NCBI GenBank assembly: GCA_020152595.1
Contig: JAIGNY010001621.1
Coordinates: forward strand, 63,501-127,500
Direction of reading: 5' to 3'
Source of the DNA: Chiridota heheva
Lineage: Eukaryota; Echinodermata; Holothuroidea; Apodida; Chiridotidae
Length of the DNA: 64,000 nt
A program made the translations under genes and the position numbers. The notes beneath the pieces were generated by a model that saw nothing but the letters and a program-made list of their open reading frames with translations, was not told the origin of the DNA and ran no database searches. Every line of letters starts with the position of its first letter. The first letter of the stretch is position 1. Below are positions 11,325-24,956 of the stretch, piece by piece.

Positions 11325-12968
11325 TTAAACTCGAGTCAATGGAAGTGGCTTCGGATAAGCGGTGGGCTTGGCTATCCGATGCCTTTGTCTTCCCAGCAGA
11401 CGATCTAAGAATTCCCGCCAAGAGTCCAATGTTTTCCCTGTCCAAATCCATACCCCTGAGGTAATTCCAACAACTAAGCACATGAAATATCTAAGCATAT
11501 ATATTGAATAATCAGGTTTGTACACCTGTGAACTCCCCTCACAGGGGCAATTCTGTGACTTTTGCCACTCTTCCCGAGTTTGTTGTTCATAAAAATAGCA
11601 CCCAACAACTATCGTAGCTGGTACCGTGTAAAGTACAGAAAAGATACCAATTCGAATCATTAGTTTTTCTAATTTGTCCGTTTTTCTGCCACCTTGTTTG
11701 ATGACGTTTCTTATTCTAAAGAGAGATACAAATCCAGTTAATAGAAATGTTGAGCCCAAAATGAGATACGCAAAAAGGGGTGCTAAAACAAATGCTCGCA
11801 GTTTGCCGACATCTTGGTTTCCAACATAGCAAATACCGGAAATGGGATCCCCATCGACAGAGCGTAAGAAAAGTATTGTGATGGACTGTATGCTTGGAAC
11901 GACCCAGGCAGCTAGGTGGAAATATTGCGAATAACTCGCAATCGCCTCCGAGCCCCATTTTAATCCGGCGGACAGGAACCAAGTAAATGATAAAATGACC
12001 CACCACAGAGAACTCGCCATTCCGAAATAGTAGATGAGAAGAAATACTGTGGTACATAAAGCAGGACCAGTTGCGCCATATCGCGCGTATTCACCGTCAC
12101 ATGCAACATTTTCATGACCAGATATCAGGCTTATAATAAACCCTGCTGAAACTAACATATAACATCCGCTAAGAAATATAATTGGGCGTTCAGGGTACTG
12201 AAAGCGGTCCATATTGATCATATATGTTAAAACGGTCATTAACGTAGAAAAGAAACAAAATATTGACCATAATGCAATCCAAAATGTAGCGAATGCTCGC
12301 TCGTCGGGTGAACCGTAGGCGCTGTAGCATGACACGGCACAATTCGGAACTTCGCCCGTAACCACTCGATTGAAATAATTGTGTTTTTCTGGAACAAGTT
12401 TAAAAGGTTCATTGCATGAACATGGACAATTTTTAACAGTTACTTTCGAATCTGGATTTACTGGTTTTGTAGGAATTGGAGGCAGCGTTGGTTTGGGCGT
12501 TCCGTTTTCTGATGTATTAAAATCCATGCATAGATTGTTTGGGTTTTCGCCATAAACTGGTAGGTCCTCGCAATGCATTCTGTCGGGCCATGCAAACCCA
12601 TATTGTCTCATGAGAGGGGCGCAGCCCGCTTTTGCCCGTTCACAAACAGAACGGCACGGTGGAAGCGGTTTGGGATAGTTTGTGACACATATAGGTGTGT
12701 ACATACTGCATAAGAAAAACTTGAGATCCGAGGAACATTGTATTTCAACTAAAGGCCAAAATTGATGGACTTCAAGACCTGCTTCGTCTTGCGAATAATG
12801 ATTAAAAGAGTTTGGCATGTACGTTAAATTATAACCAATATCACGGCACATAGGAATAGTAATCGGTTCACACTTCACATCACGTAATGCAGTCACATTA
12901 ATATACAGATGAAAAAAACAAACAGTACAAAAAAGCAGAAAATTCACAGAAATAACTGGAGTAGCCAT
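11325..12968 (-). CDS. fz5/8: Frizzled receptor, Fz5/8 subfamily (intronless coding region)
   Basis: This encodes a 547-residue seven-pass Wnt receptor of the plasma membrane that signals through Dishevelled. A signal peptide (about 1-27) precedes the cysteine-rich Wnt-binding domain, whose ten conserved cysteines are all present: 33, 41, 78, 87, 94, 105, 109, 116, 133, 147. The blocks NHYSQDEAGLEVHQFWPLVE and RQYGFAWPDRM are near-diagnostic of Fz5/8. N-glycosylation sequons occur at 24, 47, 151 and 155. A Pro-rich linker and a second Cys cluster (181-214) lead to seven membrane helices between ~225 and 511. The Dishevelled-docking KTxxxW motif is KTLDSW (512-517). The 36-residue tail ends PLTRV, a class I PDZ-type end matching the LSxV ends of Fz5/8 rather than the ETxV ends of Fz1/2/7 and Fz4. 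Start: the ATG at 12966-12968 is the first in-frame ATG. An in-frame GTG two codons upstream is not a plausible eukaryotic start. A single coding exon is usual for this subfamily. No frameshift or missing key residue is seen. Confidence 0.97.
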   Translation of the reverse strand: MATPVISVNFLLFCTVCFFHLYINVTALRDVKCEPITIPMCRDIGYNLTYMPNSFNHYSQDEAGLEVHQFWPLVEIQCSSDLKFFLCSMYTPICVTNYPKPLPPCRSVCERAKAGCAPLMRQYGFAWPDRMHCEDLPVYGENPNNLCMDFNTSENGTPKPTLPPIPTKPVNPDSKVTVKNCPCSCNEPFKLVPEKHNYFNRVVTGEVPNCAVSCYSAYGSPDERAFATFWIALWSIFCFFSTLMTVLTYMINMDRFQYPERPIIFLSGCYMLVSAGFIISLISGHENVACDGEYARYGATGPALCTTVFLLIYYFGMASSLWWVILSFTWFLSAGLKWGSEAIASYSQYFHLAAWVVPSIQSITILFLRSVDGDPISGICYVGNQDVGKLRAFVLAPLFAYLILGSTFLLTGFVSLFRIRNVIKQGGRKTDKLEKLMIRIGIFSVLYTVPATIVVGCYFYEQQTREEWQKSQNCPCEGSSQVYKPDYSIYMLRYFMCLVVGITSGVWIWTGKTLDSWREFLDRLLGRQRHRIAKPTAYPKPLPLTRV

Positions 12969-15031
<2,063 letters not shown>

Positions 15032-15235
15032 TATACAGTTTAACGTGATGATGATTATTTGTTGGGTAAGAACAATGACGATACCCATGTTAATGGTAAT
15101 GATGGATCTGATTATGATGATAACGAAGACGAGGGTGATAACGACAGTGATGATAAAGATGACAATGCATGGCAGCATGGTTGAGATATTCTCGATTATG
15201 ACGTGATGATGTTAACAACGATGATAATGATTACG

Positions 15236-17359
15236 AGTTTTCCTCCTATGTTCCCTAGCCCTGTATAACTAAATCCATGCCGGTTGGTTGAGACGAAAAT
15301 GGATGCAGTACCCCCTCCCCCACCCACCCCCCTCGCACCCCCCCCCCTACCACCCTCCTTCTCTCCTCCTTATATTTCTGTCTTTGTAACTAAAAGTATT
15401 GATCTGCACCAATTATGCATGGCCAATTGTCACATGTTTGTTTTCAAGATTTATCATTGCGGATGAAAAACATGTACGGATTTCCAACTTTTCTGTACCA
15501 AACAAAATAGAGAACAAAACTTTCCTCATGTGTCCAGGCAAAATAATCTTAAAAAACATTCGAATCCAAGCTGACCCCCTCCCCTCCCCTCCTCCCGCTC
15601 TCTCCCTAAAAAATAAAAAATACGGGAATAGTCGGAAGTTTTGAGGAAAAACTTTGGAACTTAGGGAAAAGCCGGATATTCCAAAGATAGCTGGTATAGG
15701 CTTGAACTCTGTAAGATCGATCGCGTACCAAAACAATCCAACATACTGAATTTCCGTTGTACACATTTTCCAACTTTTTGGAAATTTCCGGACAAGAGGC
15801 GATTCCCATCCACCCTCCCTCCTTTTTGACGCCCCTGTGACCCTATCTCTGCGCTTTTAATTTGAAGACTGAAGGGAAAAAAGAACAACAAAGATAAGAT
15901 TAATTGCTTACAAGGATGCAACGTGAGTCATGATTCTACTTTACATTATTTGCATATTTTTAAAAAGCCGAGGCAAGCTTCCAAACATTTATATTCATGC
16001 CAAAACAAGATTAATGAGTACTTTTACCAAGTCTTTGTTCTTCCTCTCCTCTCATTTCATTCACCATTGTGTTAATTTACCCGTAAATCAATCCTTTCAA
16101 ACATGATTAGTAAAACCAACTTATCATATTCTCATTCACAAAACTAGACTGCTATATGCAGATATGTTCGATACCAAAACTGGAGATTCCAGCATGCGCC
16201 AAACAAGTTGTTATTCTTTTAAGTTCTCGTTGATTGATGGGTGTATAGCATTATTACCTTACTTACCCTCCAGCAAGTTTACCCAAGTCTATATCTTATG
16301 ATTATCATACAAATTTTTTTTTTTTAGTTAGCGAAAGTATAAATATGAAGTTGGAGTTGCTCAAAACGTGTACTTTGTATACAGGACGTGACAAATATAA
16401 AAAAGTTCCTTTTCTATTGGCAGACGTTCACGCATATGTAATTTTACTCCAGGCGAAATATTCGGCGCCAATTTGTAGTTCAAAGTTGATGACGTTCAAT
16501 GATATGAAAGCTAAGTTTCTGCAAGTACAGAAAGAAGTCGGTCAAGAGGTTATTAAGTTTAAAAACCTTTAAAATAATTCATTTGATGGATATCAATCTT
16601 TGTAAACAAAATTTTCATTTTGTGAGTACATCTTTGGTCTTGGTTCAAAATATAACAGACTATATCTTTACGATTAAAATTGTTTACTGATGCTTTTCAG
16701 TAAAACCGTTTCAAGGAGGCAGCAATGACTAACATGCTTTAAATGTATTTACAACCATTAAAGTAGGAACACAAGTCATCACAATTTGTTAGAGATTAAC
16801 AAATTTACAGTTTTTTTAAGCTCTGCGCTTGAAGTAGGAAAAGAAGTAGGACACACAAATAAACCAAATAAAATTTAAAAAATGGGAATAAGTCTAAGTT
16901 CCTGGTTCCAACGTATGGACGTAGCCAGTGAGTAGCAGTGGGAGATGAGCGCCCCCACACACACACACCTCCTTTGCTAAATGTCAATTTTATTGAACTT
17001 CTGAGAATTCTCTATTTGCCAATTATCTGAACAATGTAGTTAATTTTCCTAAAACGTTGGTCAACAATTTTCAGAATCAGCCAATTTTTCGATTTTTTTT
17101 CCGCCAAAGATAGTTCAGTCCCCGAGTCCTCCTTCCCCCCCCTCCCCTTCCCCACCATTAGAGATTATTGACGTAGGCTTATAATTAGAAAATCCTATTG
17201 GGTCCGGTTCAAATTTAAAAAAACACAGAGGTCACCCCCAATATCCTTAAATGTCTGGTTACGTTCCTGCCCCAACGTGCCCGTATCGGTCAGAGTCCGT
17301 TCATCGGTTGAAAATTTATCATAAAAGGAATAAATTAAAAGTCGTAGATCCTTGAAACA
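15236..17359. other. Non-coding DNA with C-rich runs and hAT-like fragments
   Basis: A C-rich run spans about 15310-15355, so the minus strand is G-rich. Another C-rich run lies at 15572-15606. GACGCCCCTG near 15828 is the inverted form of a CAGGGGCGTC terminus like that of the hAT-like elements. A 75-codon plus-strand frame at 16345-16572 is not low-complexity but matches nothing I recognise. No gene can be supported. Confidence 0.45.
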
Positions 17360-17399
17360 GGTAAAATTCGAGGTTTCTACAACTATCATGCTGAAATAT

Positions 17400-17763
17400 T
17401 CAAATATATTTTCAGGAAATTTCCTTTATTTCCTGGCAATTTTCTTCGATTTTCGGAAATTTCCTTCATTTTTGGGCATTTTTTTTCCTTTCGATTTTCG
17501 GGAAATTTGGTCTCTTACTGCAAAATTTGGCCCATGGTCGGGAAATTTCTTAAATTTTTGCAAGTTTTGGGAAATATTGCCAAATTTGACCAAATTCCAA
17601 ATAATTTGACAATAATTTCCCTCTATTTTACCAATTTTTCAATTTCATTTAAATAATATTCCAATTTTACATCAAACCGGGCAGAAAGCATGGAACCGGG
17701 AGGTTACATTTTCTCAAGGAGGCAGCCGCATTTGCCCACCTGCCCCCGCTTTCTACACCTCTG
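17400..17763 (+). mobile_element. hAT-like element fragment with internal TTTTCGG minisatellite
   Basis: Degenerate ~20 bp units around TTTCCTTCATTTTCGG fill 17400-17640. They are followed by the same tail as the element at 23595-24083 (CCGGGCAGAAAGCATG, then CTACACCTCTG at 17753-17763). The left end was not found. No coding capacity. Confidence 0.6.
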
Positions 17764-18639
17764 GTTGCAGCGTTAGCTGGTTAGTAGACTAAAATCAGTT
17801 GCACCTTCTCAACGGCTTGCTAAAGTGAAAATTTAAGATACTTTGCGTCACATATTTGCATATATCATTTTTGAAAATAACCAGCCGGACAGACAATTTA
17901 TTGATTGACAAAATAATCATTATTCTTAATTGAGAGTCATGTCATTTTAACATTCAGTTATTAGTTCGTCCTTAAGCAAAATGAGCAAATATTTGCTTCC
18001 ATGTCTGTACATGATGCAGGATGCAACTCCACAGGAACACGGTGCGAACATATGACATGAAAGACATGATTCATGCTGTACGTGACTATCAGTCAGTAAC
18101 TCGTTCCATTTCCAAAAGTTATATTTTTGTATTAAAACCTTTTGTTTTCCAAATTGCAGCTGTACGGCTGTTTTTTTTTGCACGGCTGCACGGATGCAAC
18201 GTGAAGTATGTATGACGTAACGATGACAGTCAAGAAATTCGGCGGAGGCTTTGAAACGGGAGTAAGGGGCTCATCCTTCTGAAAATTTTATCAAATCTCA
18301 CTCAAAAATATCGATTACTCAAGCTGTCAATTTCGTCAATTCAGTCATATTTGGCGGGCCATTAGCAACGTTTTGATTCAATCTTCACAAAAATATTTTC
18401 TAAAATGACCTTTAAATTTCCCGAAACTTGGTGACTATTTCCTGAAAATCAGACATCGTAGAATCAAAATGCTTTCTATACCTAAATAAAAAATCAAATA
18501 AAGAGGGAAAATAGATGCAACAGAGACTATTTCAGAAAGACAAAATATTACGATCATGCAAAAGAACCAAATTGTGACGATTTTAAAATGTCATGTTAAC
18601 TATACTTTCACGATTCGTATAATTTTAGAATAAATATTT
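17764..18639. other. Non-coding DNA, no gene recognised
   Basis: Overlapping frames on both strands at ~17947-18215 share the same DNA and neither looks like a known protein. Confidence 0.5.
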
Positions 18640-19420
18640 ATTCAAATTTTCTTGAAGCAGTAGGCTAGGCCTAACGTTAGTACTTCCCGTAGTATCGTCG
18701 GACTGAAGTCAGCTGTGTTAGTATGGCTGCCGTTAGTGATGGCTAGCCGTACGGCAATTCCATTGTCAACCCGTACTGAGGGATGTGCATAATAACTAGG
18801 GCTACCCCCGTTACAGGCCGTTTACTCCCCCACTGATCTCTTTTTTTTCTTTGGCTGACGTTCACTGATTGCTGCCCTAAAGTGATACCCTACTGACATA
18901 CGTGTTGTGACAATAAGTAGGCTAAGCCTAGGCCCCGTGATCCGACATTTTACGTTTTACTGGTATAGCTGGGTGATTCAGCTTGTAATGTTAGGCCTAA
19001 TGTTAGGTCTTACACTTTAACGTCTACTAATGGCTCAAAATTCACCGTAAATTCTGCAGGCAACATGCAAGGAATGGTCAAAGCTTTCGATTCATGCAGG
19101 CCTAGCCTAATTCACCTTTCGAGCGATTTTTGGAGGAAGTTTCACTCGGGTTTTCTGTCTACCAGTAGTAGGTATCTTACTTTGACCCAAGGTGTAACGT
19201 TAGGCTTTATATAGACGTTAATGTTAGGCCTAACTGTACTCGTTAGCCACATTGTATGTAACAAGTAAAGCGGTTCACGGCACAGATGTGATGGCCGATG
19301 TTCGCCAAATTTCAATCCTCATGCATACGTGGCCTCAAAAAACAAAAATAGGCCTAGACTGGTTACGCGTACGGTAATTAAATGAACACTTACGTTAGAC
19401 AACGTTAACTTCAAGACCTG
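18640..19420. other. TAGGCCTA/TTAGGC word cluster
   Basis: About six occurrences of TAGGCCTA-like palindromes and several TAACGTTAGG words occur within 800 bp (for example near 18663, 18925, 18991, 19099, 19220 and 19349). The stretch is richer in CpG than its surroundings. The frequent TAGGCCTA word is something I associate with echinoderm genomes. It could be a remnant of a repeat or a promoter-type region. No exon could be identified. Confidence 0.45.
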
Positions 19421-19736
19421 AAGACCCGGCAGGACGGTCGCCCGGCCACGTCTTTTTTTCTTCTTCTGCAGGCAAGAATTGCCAGTGCAGATTTTTTCAG
19501 CCAATCATATACAAGAATGATGCCTCCTCGACTTTCCAATTACAGCATGCTGAATTTTTGCCCAAATTTTACGACTGCATAAAAGTCTAACCGTGCGGTT
19601 TATCGCTAATCAAAATAAAAATAAAAATGTGTGTTTAGTTTTTGGCAATCTAACATTTGTCCAAATTTCATGTTAATTGGTCAATTTTATCATAAGTTAT
19701 AAAGACTTACATGTTTTATTAATATTTATTAGAGTA
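19421..19736. other. Non-coding DNA, no gene recognised
   Basis: No recognisable feature before the (ATT)n tract. Confidence 0.5.
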
Positions 19737-20287
<551 letters not shown>

Positions 20288-20635
20288 ATTTTGAGTTTCG
20301 TTGTTTCTTTTGACTGATTGATAAGAGTCAGATGTACACCAATACATGAAACCATCTTGGGCTCTTGACAGCAAAATATTTGTAATTTTGTATTATTTAT
20401 GCGGAAAAAAAACCTTTAGGATCTTTAAATTTGGAAAATATTTGCTTTATTTTGTTCAAAATTACGAAAAATCCTCGGCCAGTCTCAGGGTAAGAGCCCT
20501 TGAGATTGTGACCACGAATTTACCATGGACTTACAAAGGAATGAGTCTTTAAATGCGGATAAAAGTCATCTGCTTTTGTGAAAATATGCATAAGCTTTAA
20601 GTGTAAAATTAGTTACAAACAATGGCAGTGGGATA
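20288..20635. other. Non-coding DNA, no gene recognised
   Basis: No feature recognised. Confidence 0.5.
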
Positions 20636-21237
20636 ACCCGCGGGCGGGACGCCCGGCGCTGAAAAGCGAGCGAAGCGACCGGTAATCGGCGCTGGGGCCA
20701 GCGGCGCTGGGGCCAGCGGCGCTGGGGCCAGCGGCGCTGGGGCCAGCGGCGCTGGGGCCAGCGGCGCTGGGGCCAGCGGCACAGGGGACAGCGGCGCTGG
20801 GCCAGCGGGCGCTGGGGCCATCAGCGGTGGGTGCTGGGCCAGCGTCGCTGGAGCCCGGGGATCGCGTAATGGCGGTAACACACCGAACGCGACGCGGCGA
20901 GCGATATTTTAGATAATCATACGGGAAACAATATTATAAGATGACTTCTTGCTTACACATGATGAAGTTTATCATTGAGACTTTCTGATGATACTGGAAA
21001 ATTTGCTAGAAATGCTGTTTTGATCAAACCGGAGAGATTCGCTTTAATTTGCTATAATGGGCGTAGAAACGCCCTTTCAATCAATTTTCAGTTATCATCT
21101 GAATAGCCACACGATGACGATCCATCTATGAAAACAAGAGGTCAAAATGTTTCCTTTCCTTTGTTTTATTCAATTGTATTTAAAAAATTGCTCGCTGCGT
21201 CGCGTTCGGTGTGTTACGGCCTTTAATGCCCGCGTGG
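20636..21237. mobile_element. GC-ended fold-back element
   Basis: Arms of about 40 bp are inverted repeats. The left arm (20871-20911) and right arm (21181-21221) share GTAACACACCGAACGCGACG and GCGAGC. Beyond the arms, ACCCGCGGGC (20636) and GCCCGCGTGG (21237) are again mirror images, so the element probably spans 20636-21237, with the minisatellite at 20687-20858 expanded inside its left arm. The GC-rich arms contrast with the AT-rich centre and surroundings. No target duplication is obvious and there is no coding capacity. Confidence 0.6.
20687..20858. repeat. GC-rich 15 bp minisatellite (~10 units)
   Basis: The unit GCGGCGCTGGGGCCA is repeated perfectly from 20701 to 20775 and continues with variants (a 14 bp and a 16 bp unit, then decay) to ~20858. 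The minus-strand frame through it encodes an APLAP repeat. I regard that as an artefact because each unit is a multiple of three and there are no flanking coding signs. Confidence 0.95.
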
Positions 21238-22236
21238 AACTGAAGCGTTTTTAATGGTTTGAGACCTGAAAGTACGATTCTGAGACATGTATAGCAAAGA
21301 TGAATTATAACGAATATATTTTAAGGCGGACAAAACCAGAGGAAAAACGAAAGAAATATTTTTTAGCCAAGGTGGGGCGAAATCGGCATGGACAGATAAA
21401 GGGCAGTACGATTATGCGCCTTTGGCAGGGGCGAAATCAGCATAACTTAGGAAAGATTATATTTGTATGGGCACTTATCACAGTTGGCATGGGCACTTAG
21501 GGCGCATAGCCGTTACGCCACTGAACATTGGTTTTACTGGGGTGGAAACTACTCAACAGGGTCTACACAATAATATGTAGTATTTTTAAAGGAATTCCAG
21601 ACCTATATTTTCACCATCGGGTTCCAAACTTACATTTTCCATGGTTTTATACGAAATTGTTTAAGTTCAAAATAGTTCAACTAAAATTCTATGAACACAA
21701 TAATCAGATAATAAAAGAAACAGGGAAAACATGTTACCCATGCTTTATATGCTTATTGAATAAATTCACCTCGACAGCTCGATTTCGTGGACAACATTTA
21801 AAGCATTTACTAACATTGGATATCATATAATGCTGGACAGGGTCGTACACAGCGGTGGAGAGGGAAGGGAGCAGTTGTAAAAGAAATGGAAAAAAACGAT
21901 GGAAATATGTATCATGCACATTCGATCTATGAAATCATGTGGTATTAGAAAGACGTTTTAAAAATTCGCTTAAGTGTTTCTCCCATGTCCATCGAAAAAT
22001 CCCTGCATACGGCCACGACAAGGCCGTACACAGCAGTTCCCCCAGAAAGTATAAAAGTATAAAATATTAATCATGCATGCACATTCGACCTCTGACAGTC
22101 TAAAGTCATGGGGTATTAAGAATAACGTTTTCAATTCCTGCGTATATGTTGCTGTGATAGTGTATCAACTTGAAGGAGCGATAGTGAACGGGGATGTTTA
22201 GAAAAGAATCCGCTTTCCCCACCTTTACGTGATTAA
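21238..22236. other. Non-coding DNA with a hAT-type terminus
   Basis: At 21509-21523 the sequence GCCGTTACGCCACTG is the inverse of CAGTGGCGTAACGG, a terminus typical of hAT MITEs. The partner end was not located. The rest is featureless. Confidence 0.4.
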
Positions 22237-22789
22237 AGGATTAGTTCAGTGGTCAATCAAGTCCATCTTATATGAAAGAGGACTTCAAAAGAAACAAAAT
22301 AGTGACAAAAGCATTTAAATATCTTATTCCGTTCAGGAGATATTGAAGTTTAAAGCTGTCTTATCTGTGTAGAAATGACTGGTGTTGATGTCCTCATCCT
22401 CACATTCTTAGCAATTGTTAATGTATTTTAAAGAAAGTTTATTTAATTTTCCTACTATCTAAATTATTTTTCTTCGAACTTTCTTCAGGTGGTACATTAT
22501 AAATGTCCTTACTAGATTCAGTTTTACTATTTTTCTGACACATCCCATGGTTTTTAAGCCTAAAAATCGCAGGATAAAATAGGATGGAATACATAACGAC
22601 TTTGAGGAATCTGAGGCTATGACATCACAACTAGTCTGATTTCAATCGTTTCTACACAAATGATACCACATTGTTAACTCTAATATCTCATTAACGGAAT
22701 ACATTTTTTGAATGGTTTCTTCACTATTTTGTTTCTTTTAAATTCCTGGTTTATATAAGATAGATTTGCTTGACCCCTGAACTTATCCT
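22237..22789 (+). mobile_element. TTAA-flanked MITE, family T3, with ~150 bp inverted arms
   Basis: Left flank TTAA is at 22233-22236. The right flank is TCAA (22790-22793), a one-base-decayed TTAA. The left arm starts AGGATTAGTTCAGTGGTCAA and the right arm, reversed, reads AGGATAAGTTCAGGGGTCAA. The similarity continues through AAAAGAAACAAAATAGTGA, TATTCCGTT and GTGTAGAAA. A second, partial copy lies at 57000-57380. The AGGA start is shared with families T1 and T2. Confidence 0.8.
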
Positions 22790-22793
22790 TCAA

Positions 22794-23594
22794 GCTGTAA
22801 AGTGTCTGCAGAACCATACTTGCAACTGTGTTCGCTTTTTCCTGAATTCCTTCGAAGCCGAAAACAACTTTAGTACTTTGTATTATCTGGTGATGGTCAC
22901 TCAATTGACCGTTGTCAGGTTGTGTATCAGTGTATGTTTTCGCACGCGAAAAGTGTGAGTTCGCAAGAATTGGACGTCCATCACAAGAGAAAATAGGACA
23001 AGTAAACACTGAAATAATAACAGTTTTCTTATTGCAATTTCGGATTGGGTTGGGTGGGATTTTTGTGTGAATTAATTTAACACCTTGGACGTAAACTCAA
23101 CAATACAAGAAGAATCGAAAGCATGTCATCCATTGTTTTCTTTCATATTATATTTTCTTTGTTTAGGTTTTATAAAGCTCAAGCACGCAATACCACCCAG
23201 TTTGTTGAATGGATAAATATTGCTACTTCTTTTAACGTGAAATCCTTCTTAAAAGTCTGACATACGTCGATATGGATTTTGTTCTTTACAATTTAAACTC
23301 TTAGCAGTGTAAGATTAGAACAGGGCGCTATGGGTCTTCTTTACACTGCTCCCTGATTAGAATAAGTTTCGCACGTCAATTATTCAGAATCAATTCAAGC
23401 AGTCAAGCTTAAATCTAGTTCTGTTGTGAGTAAATCTCATTAGTTAAATCCGATTTTTTTTTTTTATTTCAAGTTTATCATTTGATGTATGAATGTAGAA
23501 TGGTAGAGGAAAATACGGATCCTTTCATTACACAGTTGCGCGAGAATAAAACTTTACGAGGTTACAATTGCGAACAAATGGTGTTGGTGGGTTT
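22794..23594. other. Non-coding DNA, no gene recognised
   Basis: No gene or repeat family recognised. The small frames over 22680-23009 belong to the adjacent MITE arm. Confidence 0.5.
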
Positions 23595-24083
23595 CAGGGG
23601 CGTGTATAGGAAGGGTCACCTCTCAGGGGGCAAGAACCAGTCATGAAATTTCCCGGTTATAAGCGGAAAATTTGCACTGGTAGATTTAGTTTCATCGCAC
23701 GTTACTGCTAATCGGAAAATATCAGAACATGCTTCAATTTTCGGGAAAAGTTTCTTCATCTTCGGGATGTTTTCTTAAATTTGGGCAAAAAGGTTCCCTC
23801 AATTTCATAATTTTCGCGAAAAAATCCTTCATTTTCGGAAAAATTCCTTTATTTTTGGGAGATTTCCTTCATGTTTGAGAAAATTGCTTCATTTTCGGAA
23901 AATGTTGACAAATTTGACCTAAATTGTTGAATAATTTTACTCATATTTTATCAGTAATACCATCTTACCAAACCGGGAAGAACGCTTGCAAACGCGAACG
24001 GGAAATCCTCTCAGGGGCAGTTTGCCTACTTAACTCCCCCCCTCCTCCCCCACTCCATCCCCTATTTACGTCCTACGCCTCTG
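23595..24083 (+). mobile_element. hAT-like non-autonomous element with 8 bp target duplication
   Basis: The left end is CAGGGGCGTGTATAGG, the right end CCTACGCCTCTG. The element is flanked by GTGGGTTT (23587-23594) and GTGGGTTG (24084-24091), a 7-of-8 match as expected for a hAT 8 bp duplication. The interior is a degenerate minisatellite of ~20-22 bp units around CCTTCATTTTCGGAAAA. Relatives lie at 17400-17763, 35281-35490, 36425-36600, 38375-38715 and (inverted) 55640-56121. No transposase is encoded. Confidence 0.82.
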
Positions 24084-24091
24084 GTGGGTTG

Positions 24092-24579
24092 TTGGGCTCA
24101 GTCAAGTAAGTCTCATTTTGTCCAAATCACGATTGGCAACGACTTTACAGAATGCTATTTCACAAAAATAGCCAAATATGTGCTGCATCTATGGGACACT
24201 CCATCTTCCATGCAATTCAATACTTTATGATTTTCTAACATTTTCATACTTTGCTTGTCACTAGCAACTGCATGGTTCCAACATCGCGTGCATTGCGTGA
24301 TAACTTGTTATGAATGTCCGAGTCATTTAATGGATGTTCAAGTTAGTGCGAAGGATATCCCGACATACTGAGATTGTCAAATGTCTTATACCATCTGACC
24401 ATGATCACGAGAAATCACAGTTGATTCATGACGTTTTTCATGGTCCATATATACTTCAAATAAACATCAGCTTCTGTTCTTCCGTTGTCGATCAGTTTGT
24501 CGGAGTACATTCCTCCAAAACAGCGGATGAATGCAGTCTTTTGTGATTTTTAGAAAAAACCGTTAAAACTACTTAGGTA
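24092..24579. other. Non-coding DNA, no gene recognised
   Basis: A 70-codon plus-strand frame at 24334-24546 has normal composition but no recognisable family. No support for a gene. Confidence 0.45.
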
Positions 24580-24581
24580 TT

Positions 24582-24956
24582 TGTTGTGATTGTTTACCAT
24601 TTTTGTTGTGATTGTTTACCATTTTTGTTGTAATTGTTTACCATTTTTGTTGTGATTGTTTACCATTTTTGTTGTAATTCTTTACCATTTTTGTTGTGAT
24701 TGTTTACCATTTTTGTTGTAATTCTTTACCATTTTTGTTGTAATTCTTTACCATTTTTGTTGTGATTGTTTACCATTTTTGTTGTGATTGTTTACCATTT
24801 TTGTTGTGATTGTTTACCATTTTTGTTGTGATTGTTTACCATTTGTGTTGTGATTGTTTACCATTTTTGTTGTGATTGTTTACCATTTTTGTTGTGATTG
24901 TTTACCATTTTTGTTGTGATTGTTTACCATTTGTGTTGTGATTGTTTACCATTTTT
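24582..24956. repeat. 22 bp minisatellite, 17 units
   Basis: The unit TTGTTGTGATTGTTTACCATTT repeats about 17 times over ~375 bp with no length change. Variants are G-to-A (GTAATT), GTTT-to-CTTT and one T-to-G in the T run. The array has no spacers, which distinguishes it from a CRISPR array. It stops sharply at 24956. Confidence 0.97.

Noticed and set aside
10889-11464. Two similar plus-strand proteins (10889-11176 and 11261-11464)
   Set aside because: They are antisense to the receptor tail and its decayed duplicate. The similarity comes from the duplication, not from a gene family.
11716-12057. Second minus-strand frame inside the receptor gene
   Set aside because: A shadow frame of the Fz5/8 coding region.
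20609-20881. Pro/Ala-rich repeat protein
   Set aside because: The frame stays open only because the GC-rich unit is 15 bp. It lies in the arm of a fold-back element.
24582-24956. Possible CRISPR array
   Set aside because: Units are contiguous with no spacers, and the window is from an animal nuclear genome.
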